Assembly: GCA_903877645.1 (NCBI GenBank)
Contig: CAIRES010000011.1
Span: 1-64,000, forward strand
Direction: 5' to 3'
DNA from: an uncultured Bacteroidota bacterium
GTDB lineage: Bacteria; Bacteroidota; Bacteroidia; Chitinophagales; Chitinophagaceae
DNA length: 64,000 bases
Shown piece after piece: positions 44,737-50,997 of this stretch; the first letter of the stretch is position 1; the number at the start of each line of letters is the position of its first letter. Position numbers and translations under genes: made by a program. Below the pieces are notes generated by a model. That model did no database searches, was not told the DNA's origin, and saw only the letters and a list, made by a program, of their open reading frames with translations.

Positions 44737-45246
44737 ATGAAGAAAGTATTCCTATCTATTACCGTTTTGTTATTGTGTGTGGGCGTTTCCATGGCACAAG
44801 GCAGAAAGCACAAAAAAGATAAAGCCAGCAACGAAACCCCGGCAACTGTTGCTACTGCCCCGGTAACTACAGCAGCGGCAAGCACGCTAAAGGCAGACGA
44901 TATGTCTTTTACTTCACCGGTACACGATTTTGGCACAGTAATAGAAGGCCCTGATGCTAATTGTGAATTCACATTCACCAATACAGGTAAAGAGCCGATA
45001 ATTATTCAGAAAGCACAGCCTTCATGTGGTTGCACGGTTCCGTCTTTCTCGGGAGCGCCTGTGGCACCAGGCCAAACCGGAACGATCAATGTAGCCTACC
45101 ATACCAAAGGAAAACCAACAGCTTTCACCAAAACGATCACTGTTGTATCTAACGCCGGTACTAAAGTCCTTACCATTAAGGGCACTGTAGAGAAAGCGCC
45201 AACAGGGTCTGCACCCGAAAATACGTCAATGATAAAAACCAATTAA
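44737..45246 (+). CDS. DUF1573 exported protein, paralogue 1
   Basis: 169 aa, signal peptide at 1-21 (ending SMAQ), Lys/Ala/Thr-rich linker, then an Ig/ASPM-like domain with the family wording 'HDFGTVIEGPDANCEFTFTNTGKEPIIIQKAQPSCGCTVP' and 'APGQTGTINVAYHTKGKPTAFTKTITV'. The Cys-Gly-Cys motif is typical. Function unknown; exported or periplasmic. First of four tandem relatives, with a likely promoter box 37 bases upstream. Confidence 0.87.
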   Translation: MKKVFLSITVLLLCVGVSMAQGRKHKKDKASNETPATVATAPVTTAAASTLKADDMSFTSPVHDFGTVIEGPDANCEFTFTNTGKEPIIIQKAQPSCGCTVPSFSGAPVAPGQTGTINVAYHTKGKPTAFTKTITVVSNAGTKVLTIKGTVEKAPTGSAPENTSMIKTN

Positions 45247-45277
45247 TCAATTATAAATTTTAACCACAACAAAAATT

Positions 45278-45802
45278 ATGAAAAAAGTCTTCATCACATT
45301 ATTCTGCCTTGCCATCAGCACAGCCGCAGTAAACGCACAAAACAACCCAGCTACATCACCGGTACACCCGGCACCACCTCCGACAGCGGCTCCTGCTGCT
45401 GCTCCGGCACCTGCTGCGCCAAACCCTGATGCAGGTAAATTCAAATTTGAAGAAGAAACTCATGACTTCAAAGAAGTACCGGAAGGTCCTTTGGCTGAAT
45501 ATGATTTCGAATTCAAAAACGTAGGCAGAAGCCCTATCGTGATCACTGAAGCTCATGGCTCATGCGGTTGCACAGTGCCAAAATGGCCGTCAGAACCAAT
45601 TCTGCCAAAACACAAAGCAGTGATACATGTTGCTTATACTACGCAAGGCCGTGTAGGTATGATCAACAAAGATGTGATCATCACATCAAACGCTCAGCAG
45701 AGCCCAATGAGGTTGCACATTACAGGTACCGTAAAGGCTAAGCCAGTAGAAGCAACTGCTGCGCCAACACCACCACCAGCGCCTGCTGCACCAAAAAAAT
45801 AG
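45278..45802 (+). CDS. DUF1573 exported protein, paralogue 2
   Basis: 174 aa, signal peptide at 1-21 (ending VNAQ). Pro/Ala-rich linkers flank the domain on both sides ('PAPPPTAAPAAAPAPAAP', 'EATAAPTPPPAPAAP'), unlike paralogue 1. Domain 'HDFKEVPEGPLAEYDFEFKNVGRSPIVITEAHGSCGCTVPKWP'. Thirty-one bases after paralogue 1, so co-transcribed. The Pro/Ala ends could serve as spacers through peptidoglycan. Confidence 0.87.
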   Translation: MKKVFITLFCLAISTAAVNAQNNPATSPVHPAPPPTAAPAAAPAPAAPNPDAGKFKFEEETHDFKEVPEGPLAEYDFEFKNVGRSPIVITEAHGSCGCTVPKWPSEPILPKHKAVIHVAYTTQGRVGMINKDVIITSNAQQSPMRLHITGTVKAKPVEATAAPTPPPAPAAPKK

Positions 45803-45824
45803 TCAACTTAATAGTTAAATACAT

Positions 45825-45858
45825 CTGAAAATAGTTGGCAAATGCCAACTATTTTCAG
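45825..45858 (+). terminator. Perfect inverted repeat between DUF1573 genes
   Basis: CTGAAAATAGTTGGCA (45825-45840) and TGCCAACTATTTTCAG (45843-45858) are perfect 16-base arms with only two bases between. The plus strand ends with TATTTTCAG, so termination is possible, but the T run is short. It separates paralogue 2 from paralogue 3. Confidence 0.6.
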
Positions 45859-45888
45859 ATAACACAAGTCTTACTTCAAATAAATTAT

Positions 45889-46305
45889 ATGAAAAAAGCG
45901 ATCTTATCATTATTCTGCCTGCTCATTGGCTTAGCTACACAGGTATCAGCGCAAACTCAGAAAGAAGGCCCCTTATTCAAATTTGATGGCGGCGATACTT
46001 ACGATTTCGGTGTTCTGACCCGTGGGCCTGTAGCCTTCCATACTTTTGAATTTACCAATACCGGCACCCAACCACTTATTGTTATGGACGTTAAGCCATC
46101 ATGTGGCTGTACCAATGTAGACTGGGACAAAAAGCCCATTCTCCCCGGCCAAAAAGGCACTATCAAACTTGGCCTGAAGACCGATGAACAGCATGGCGTG
46201 TTCAATAAAGAGGTATATATCCAGTCCAACGCTATTACCCCTCACGGCGAAAAGCGTTACACGATCTATATCAAGGGCGATGCACGCGATGCAGTAAAAA
46301 AATGA
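45889..46305 (+). CDS. DUF1573 exported protein, paralogue 3
   Basis: 138 aa, signal peptide at 1-22 (ending VSAQ). The ATG at 45889 was chosen because the upstream in-frame start at 45835 would read through the 45825-45858 inverted repeat. Domain 'YDFGVLTRGPVAFHTFEFTNTGTQPLIVMDVKPSCGCTNVDW', shorter than the first two, with no Pro/Ala ends. Retains the Cys-Gly-Cys motif. Confidence 0.85.
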   Translation: MKKAILSLFCLLIGLATQVSAQTQKEGPLFKFDGGDTYDFGVLTRGPVAFHTFEFTNTGTQPLIVMDVKPSCGCTNVDWDKKPILPGQKGTIKLGLKTDEQHGVFNKEVYIQSNAITPHGEKRYTIYIKGDARDAVKK

Positions 46306-46326
46306 TCCGAAAATTCAATATCCTAT

Positions 46327-46359
46327 AAAGGCTGCTACTTATGGCAGCCTTTATTTTTT
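46327..46359 (+). terminator. Intrinsic terminator between DUF1573 paralogues 3 and 4
   Basis: AAAGGCTGC (46327-46335) and GCAGCCTTT (46344-46352) form a nine-base-pair stem with an eight-base loop, followed by ATTTTTTG. Positioned 22 bases after the paralogue 3 stop. Confidence 0.75.
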
Positions 46360-46385
46360 GCATATTTTTACTATCTTGCCTGCCT

Positions 46386-46856
46386 ATGAAACACACACTA
46401 TTCTTAGCTATCCTGTTCTTTGCAGGCATAAGTATAGCCTGCGCACAAAACAAAGCAGATAAAAGTAAAGGACGGTTCTACTTTAAAGAAGGTGAGCAGC
46501 AAGACCTCCCTAACCTCGTGCCACCAAAAATAGCATTTGATACTTTTTGGTTTGAGAACATCGGCAACTCACCTATAGTAGTCACTTTCGTAACTCCTTC
46601 TGCCAATTTCATTTCTGCCGACTGGAGCCGAGAAGCCATAAGGCCGGAGCAACGTGGTTTTATCTCTTACATTGTAAAGACCAGCAAGCATAGTGGCACC
46701 TATAACGAAGACCTGTTCATACAATCGAACGCGGTAAGCACACCGGGCGAAACTACCTACAGGCTGCATGTAGTAGGAAAAGTAGGGGGCGATACTAAAG
46801 GAAAGCCTGCAAAAAAGAAGAAGGCAGTTAAGAAGCCTGCAACTGCGGCCAAGTAA
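46386..46856 (+). CDS. DUF1573-like exported protein without the CGC motif, paralogue 4
   Basis: 156 aa, signal peptide at 1-20 (ending ACAQ), then a domain of the same architecture ('IAFDTFWFENIGNSPIVVTFVTPSANFISADWSREAIRPEQRGFISYIVKTS'), but the 'PSCGCT' segment reads 'TPSANF' and both Cys are lost. Ends in a Lys/Ala-rich tail ('KGKPAKKKKAVKKPATAAK'). The start was taken at the ATG at 46386 rather than 46341 because only the former gives a clean signal peptide. It follows a terminator, so it may be separately transcribed. Confidence 0.8.
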   Translation: MKHTLFLAILFFAGISIACAQNKADKSKGRFYFKEGEQQDLPNLVPPKIAFDTFWFENIGNSPIVVTFVTPSANFISADWSREAIRPEQRGFISYIVKTSKHSGTYNEDLFIQSNAVSTPGETTYRLHVVGKVGGDTKGKPAKKKKAVKKPATAAK

Positions 46857-46872
46857 GCATTTAGACGAGCTG

Positions 46873-47541
46873 CTACTTATTGTTCTTGCCTTGCAGCATG
46901 GGCACAAATGAGAAGTCTCCCATCTCCTCTTCCAGTATATTGCCCGCAGCATCTTTAGATACACGCATCATCTTCTGCTTGCCATCATCTCCTACAGGTA
47001 CTATCATAATGCCGCCGGGCTTTAACTGTGTCAGCAATTTTGGCGGTATGAAGGGCGCACCACAAGTAATGATGATCTTATCGAAAGGAGCGTAAGAAGG
47101 CAAACCTTCAAAGCCATCACCGTAAAAACGTTTGATGTTTGGATACTTTGCCAGGAAAAAGAATTTCCCCACATAATCGTATAATGCCTTCTGGCGCTCA
47201 ATAGTATATAAGGTAATGCCCATCTCGGCCAGCACACATGCCTGGTAGGCGCTACCTGTGCCTATCTCCAGCACCTTATCATACTTCTTCAGTTCCAGCA
47301 TCAGTGTTTGAAATGCTACTGTATAGGGTTGTGATATGGTTTGGTCGGCAACTATGGGGAAAGCCCTGTCTTCATAAGCCTGCCGTTCGAAAGCGGGATC
47401 GAGAAAAAAATGCCTGGGGATCGCCTCAATTGCTGCCAACACCCGCTCATCTCTTATGCCTTTTTCCCGCAGGATGTCTATCAATTGTTTCCTGAGTCCT
47501 TTATGTAAATAATTATCTTCCCTGGGCAGCGTATGCAACAT
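46873..47541 (-). CDS. pcm: Protein-L-isoaspartate O-methyltransferase
   Basis: 222 aa SAM-dependent repair enzyme that methylates isoaspartyl residues. 'ADQTISQPYTVAFQTLML' and 'KVLEIGTGSAYQACVLAEMG' are the substrate and SAM motifs (SAM glycine loop), and 'FDKIIITCGAPFIPPKLLTQLKPGG' follows. The ATG at 47541 ('MLHTLPRED') gives the standard N-terminus; an upstream in-frame start at 47610 would add 23 residues and is less likely. It is transcribed opposite to its neighbours. Confidence 0.92.
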   Translation of the reverse strand: MLHTLPREDNYLHKGLRKQLIDILREKGIRDERVLAAIEAIPRHFFLDPAFERQAYEDRAFPIVADQTISQPYTVAFQTLMLELKKYDKVLEIGTGSAYQACVLAEMGITLYTIERQKALYDYVGKFFFLAKYPNIKRFYGDGFEGLPSYAPFDKIIITCGAPFIPPKLLTQLKPGGIMIVPVGDDGKQKMMRVSKDAAGNILEEEMGDFSFVPMLQGKNNK

Positions 47542-47674
47542 GGTGTAAAGGTAATTCAGTATGCGGTGAATAAAAAGGCCAACACGCGTCGCGGAGCCAA
47601 AACACCGCATTTACATTTAGTTAAATGACCGTTAAACCGTATATTGCCTGCTCAAGAACTACTGACGGCAGTAG

Positions 47675-47682
47675 TACATTTG
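47675..47682 (+). promoter_or_regulatory. Bacteroidota -7 promoter box, eight bases before the sensor kinase ATG
   Basis: TACATTTG is an exact TAnnTTTG match ending seven bases before the ATG at 47690, which would make the transcript nearly leaderless. No convincing -33 box is present, so the match may be accidental. Confidence 0.3.
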
Positions 47683-47689
47683 TTACTTC

Positions 47690-48982
47690 ATGAAGAAGAT
47701 ATTCCCTATTATCGTTGTATTGATCACCTTATCGGTGGTGGGTATCCTGTTCATACAGATGTCGTGGATAAAGAACGCCTTTAAGCTCAAGCATGAAGAG
47801 TTTCAGCGGGAAGTTGAGACAAGCATGAAGCAAACTAAGGAAGCCATCACTAATGCATTCTATGTCAAATTTATCTCGGATAGCCATACGGTCATATTGG
47901 ATGAGGCGACAAAACAATTCTATCTAAAAAACAATTTCATTGTTGAAGGTTCTTTTTCAAAAGAAGAGATACACGACATTATCGAAAAAATATTGAGGCA
48001 AAACAACATTAAAGATTCATTCCAGTTTGAAGTCACTAATATTTTCCACAATGCAGTTATTCAATCTGACGGATTTCCTAATGTCGATGAGCGCAGCGCG
48101 TTCGGCATAGACCTGGCACCTGAAGATGCGCTAAGATCCCATGAATGGCTTTTCCTTTCTATCTCCGAAGATAAGAGTGCCATAATCAGGGAGATGCTGT
48201 GGATGATCATTGCCTCTGTAGTCTTTACGTCCATCATTGTACTGGCATTTGCGGTGACGGTGCGTACGCTGTTTAACCAGAAGAAAATATCGGAGATCAA
48301 GTCGGACTTTATCAACAACATGACGCATGAGTTGAAGACCCCTTTGGCGACCATCTCCCTGGCCATAGATGCGCTGACCAATGAAAAGGTGATACATGAC
48401 GCAGATAAGATAAAGATCTACAGCAGCATGATCAAGGAAGAGAACAAGCGCATGAACAAGCAGGTGGAGAAGATACTACAGGCGGCCAGGCTGGAGAAAG
48501 AAGAGATCCGCCTGAACCTTGTGAAGCTTGATGCCCACCAGGTGATCAATAAGGTGGCCGACAACCTGGCACTACAGGTGCAGGAGAAGAACGGCACGCT
48601 GACGCTGCATCTTAAAGCACCTAATCCTGTTATTGAGGCAGATGAAGTACACTTCTCCAATATCATCTTTAACCTGCTGGACAATGCGATGAAGTACTCT
48701 GATAAGACCCCGCATATAGAAGTGGAAACACTATCATCGGGCGGAGTGATCTCCATCAAGGTGAAGGACAACGGCATTGGCATGAGCAAGGAAACGCAGT
48801 CGAGGATCTTTGAAAAGTTCTATCGCGCGCATACGGGCAACATCCATAATGTGAAAGGCTTCGGCCTCGGCCTTAGCTATGTGAAGGCCATAGTGGAAGC
48901 ACACAATGGCAAGATAAAAGTAGAAAGTACGCCCGGTAAGGGCAGCACGTTCACTATCTTATTACCGGCAACCGGTAAGTAA
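47690..48982 (+). CDS. Orphan sensor histidine kinase (HisKA/HATPase)
   Basis: 430 aa. Membrane helix at about 5-25, a periplasmic sensor domain of about 140 aa with no recognised family, and a second helix at about 170-195. Dimerisation domain 'FINNMTHELKTPLATISL' with the phospho-acceptor His213. ATPase domain: 'NIIFNLLDNAMKYSD' (N box), 'VKDNGIGMSKETQSRIFEKFYR' (G1/F), 'GFGLGLSYVKAIVEAHNGKI' (G2). No response regulator is adjacent; nearest neighbours are pcm and an AhpD-like gene. It should pair with a regulator encoded elsewhere. Confidence 0.88.
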   Translation: MKKIFPIIVVLITLSVVGILFIQMSWIKNAFKLKHEEFQREVETSMKQTKEAITNAFYVKFISDSHTVILDEATKQFYLKNNFIVEGSFSKEEIHDIIEKILRQNNIKDSFQFEVTNIFHNAVIQSDGFPNVDERSAFGIDLAPEDALRSHEWLFLSISEDKSAIIREMLWMIIASVVFTSIIVLAFAVTVRTLFNQKKISEIKSDFINNMTHELKTPLATISLAIDALTNEKVIHDADKIKIYSSMIKEENKRMNKQVEKILQAARLEKEEIRLNLVKLDAHQVINKVADNLALQVQEKNGTLTLHLKAPNPVIEADEVHFSNIIFNLLDNAMKYSDKTPHIEVETLSSGGVISIKVKDNGIGMSKETQSRIFEKFYRAHTGNIHNVKGFGLGLSYVKAIVEAHNGKIKVESTPGKGSTFTILLPATGK

Positions 48983-49005
48983 TATTATTTCGCAAGACAT
49001 TGCCA

Positions 49006-49030
49006 CCACATAGGCACATAGGCCACATAG
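49006..49030. repeat. Short CACATAGG-type tandem-like repeat
   Basis: CCACATAGGCACATAGGCCACATAG: three imperfect copies of CACATAGG, with a further GATCACATAG at 49072-49081. This is low-complexity intergenic DNA of a kind I recall from Bacteroidota gaps; no function evident. Confidence 0.4.
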
Positions 49031-49090
49031 CAAAACGTAATTGATCAGTGGCTTAGTCGGTCACAAAACAAGATCACATAGCACTGGTCA

Positions 49091-49678
49091 CTAAAGGGCT
49101 GTACACAATCCTTTGATGACAGCACCGAGGCGGATGGCATCGTATATGCGTGGCTCGCCGGCACCTTGCTCTTTTACGGAGTGCTCGTGCGAAGTAACAC
49201 AGCGCTCGCAACCATTGACTGCTGATAATACCAGGCTCATTAGCTCGAACAAACCTTTGCCCATGGTGGGGCTCATCATTACGCTCATGCGCAGACCGGC
49301 GGGCTGCTTGTTGTAATACTCAGCGCTGTGCATAAAGTGCCTGAACCTGTAGAAGATATTATTGGTGCCCATGATTGATGCGCAGGCATGTGTCTCAGCG
49401 ATCTCCTCAGCGGTGGCTTCGTGCTTTGTGGCTTGCTGTTCAAAAGCTGAGATGAGGGCATCGTGCTTTTCGTTGATGGCTACCGAGAGGGCAAGCAGGT
49501 AGGCTTCCTTCTTTGTCATATTGCTGCTGCCCAGCATTCCTGATACGTTCAGTTTCAGGTCTTTGAGGTAGCGGCTATTTACCGCAGCAAGGCTTTGCAG
49601 GCTTTTGCTGGCAAATGATGCTTCCAGGCCGAGATCGGCAAGGAGGGAGGTTACTGTTTCGTTGTTGATTGCTTCCAT
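49091..49678 (-). CDS. AhpD-like carboxymuconolactone-decarboxylase-family protein
   Basis: 195 aa all-alpha protein. The redox motif 'CERCVTSHEHSVKEQG' (CxxC with the nearby His and Glu-type relay) near the C-terminus matches alkyl hydroperoxidase AhpD, which reduces AhpC-type peroxiredoxins. The AhpC-like gene lies just upstream on the same strand, 79 bases away, which supports the pairing. The rest is helical ('TSLLADLGLEASFASKSLQSLAAVNSRY' start). Confidence 0.85.
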   Translation of the reverse strand: MEAINNETVTSLLADLGLEASFASKSLQSLAAVNSRYLKDLKLNVSGMLGSSNMTKKEAYLLALSVAINEKHDALISAFEQQATKHEATAEEIAETHACASIMGTNNIFYRFRHFMHSAEYYNKQPAGLRMSVMMSPTMGKGLFELMSLVLSAVNGCERCVTSHEHSVKEQGAGEPRIYDAIRLGAVIKGLCTAL

Positions 49679-49757
49679 GGTCGATAAATGATAGTGATAA
49701 AAAAGCCGGAAAGAACTAATTGCTTAATTCTTTGCGGCTGTATTTTATGAAGTGTGA

Positions 49758-50303
49758 TTAACCTAATGTTTCTTCGCCTTTGTGCCAGTTGCAGGGGCAA
49801 AGCTCGTCTGTCTGGAGAGCATCGAGTACACGGAGCACTTCTGCTACGTTGCGGCCAACACTGAGGTCGTTGATACATACCCAGCGCACAATGCCTTCGG
49901 GGTCAATGATGTATGTAGCGCGGTAGGCCACTTTTTCATCGGCAGAAAGTATGCCCAGTTCTTCGGAGAGGCTCTTGGAGGTATCAGCGATCATCGGGAA
50001 CTTCAGGTCACGAAGGTCTTTGTGATCGAGGCGCCATGCGTGATGCACATATTCGCTGTCGGTTGAGGCACCGAGGAGCACAGTGTCGCGATCGGTGAAG
50101 TTGGTGTAGTTGGTATTGAACTCTGCTATCTCGGTAGGACAAACGAATGTAAAATCCTTCGGCCACCAAAACATCACCGCCCAACGGCCTTCGATGTCTT
50201 TATTACTGACATCTTTGAATTCTTTTCCTTTCTCAATGGATACCACGGACTTCTTATTGAACTCCGGGAACTTCATACCTACTGTAACAAAATTGCTTGC
50301 CAT
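49758..50303 (-). CDS. Peroxiredoxin, AhpC-like
   Basis: 181 aa thiol peroxidase. Peroxidatic Cys55 in 'FVCPTEI', with the conserved Thr/Arg environment ('WWPKDFTFVCPTE'). 'IIDPEGIVRWV' and 'GRNVAEVLRVLDALQTDELCPCNWHKGEE' follow, with Cys169/Cys171 as resolving candidates (CPCNW motif). It reduces hydrogen and organic peroxides and is likely recharged by the AhpD-like product encoded downstream on the same strand. Confidence 0.9.
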   Translation of the reverse strand: MASNFVTVGMKFPEFNKKSVVSIEKGKEFKDVSNKDIEGRWAVMFWWPKDFTFVCPTEIAEFNTNYTNFTDRDTVLLGASTDSEYVHHAWRLDHKDLRDLKFPMIADTSKSLSEELGILSADEKVAYRATYIIDPEGIVRWVCINDLSVGRNVAEVLRVLDALQTDELCPCNWHKGEETLG

Positions 50304-50419
50304 AATGTTTTAATCGTTTTTAATGTTTATAGTGCAAATTTCGGGATAAAAATCGGTAATACCTTTAGGGGGCTCATTGTGTTTTGTTATAAATAGATAG
50401 GAGAATTTGATACCTCAAT

Positions 50420-50468
50420 GTTCAAATTCTAAATACCAAATCCCAATCTCCAAATCCCAAATTCCCCA
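50420..50468. repeat. CAAATCCCAAAT-type low-complexity repeat (copy 1)
   Basis: Runs of TTCAAATTCTAAATACCAAATCCC, then CCAAATCCCAAATTCCCC, the same style as 55399-55471 next to the S46 peptidase stop. Such A-rich CCAAA repeats are common in intergenic DNA of this phylum. Confidence 0.5.
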
Positions 50469-50592
50469 TTGTTAAGGGTTCTTAGCCAAATAACGTTTAT
50501 CGCTGCTTCTGACCTGCGTTATCTTCCTGCGCGAGGGAGTCGGTGTCCCACCAAGGAAAATCGGGGATTTCCAGTGCGAGTAGTTGCGTGCC

Positions 50593-50617
50593 GTAGATCC
50601 TTCACTTCGTTCAGGAA
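50593..50617 (+). repeat. Dispersed repeat 'GTAGATCCTTCACTTCG...GGAA' (copy 2)
   Basis: GTAGATCCTTCACTTCGTTC then AGGAA matches the minus strand of 34461-34485 with one mismatch in 25. GCGTG just before and GAAG just after are also shared. The two copies are in opposite orientations about 16 kb apart. Confidence 0.65.
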
Positions 50618-50650
50618 GAAGCGGGAGTAACCGGGAAGAGGTACGTAGCA

Positions 50651-50669
50651 CCTCCCTTTAGGGCCGGGG
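50651..50669 (+). repeat. Dispersed element 'GGCCGGGG' (variant)
   Basis: CCTCCCTTTAGGGCCGGGG resembles the elements at 25753-25783 and 34586-34617, but the central CTTCGG is CTTTAG. It ends next to the stop of the following gene. Confidence 0.35.
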
Positions 50670-50670
50670 T

Positions 50671-50967
50671 TTAATTCAGTGATATGCCGGGCAATGTGGC
50701 CGGGAGTGTGTTGTGAAATAATAAAGGGTGACAGGACACTTCCGAGAAATATGGATACAGCGGGAATGCAAGTACCATCTCCATAGCCTGCTGCTCATCC
50801 TCGGCGTTAATGACACACCAGATCATATTGCGGTGAACAGATACACTATAGGAGAGTATCAGGCCATCTGAGAATAGCTTATTGATGTGCTCGCGGTGGG
50901 TGGGCACAGCAGCAGCTACTTCGTCTGTAAAATCAGATAACTCTAACTGGAACAAATAGGCAGACAT
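50671..50967 (-). CDS. Muconolactone-isomerase-like small protein
   Basis: 98 aa, a single dimeric alpha/beta-barrel-type domain. 'VAAAVPTHREHINKLFSDGLILSYSVSVHRNMIWCVINAEDEQQAMEMVLAFPLYPYFSEVSCHPLLFHN' follows the wording of the muconolactone delta-isomerase-like fold. A catalytic role in catechol breakdown is not supported by neighbours, so this is probably a structural relative of unknown function. It begins 30 bases downstream of the CHU_C protein stop on the same strand. Confidence 0.65.
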   Translation of the reverse strand: MSAYLFQLELSDFTDEVAAAVPTHREHINKLFSDGLILSYSVSVHRNMIWCVINAEDEQQAMEMVLAFPLYPYFSEVSCHPLLFHNTLPATLPGISLN

Positions 50968-50997
50968 ACTGTTTTTGCTTCTCGGTCGAAAAAAGTG

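Larger units (their letters stand above)
50304..50670. other. Gene-free region with dispersed repeats
   Basis: No gene found. It contains a CAAATCCCAAT-type repeat (50420-50468), the GTAGATCCTTCAC repeat (50593-50617) and a variant of the GGCCGGG element (50651-50669). The first 60 bases are likely promoter for the AhpC-like gene (GAAATTTG on the minus strand near 50333-50340). Confidence 0.45.
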
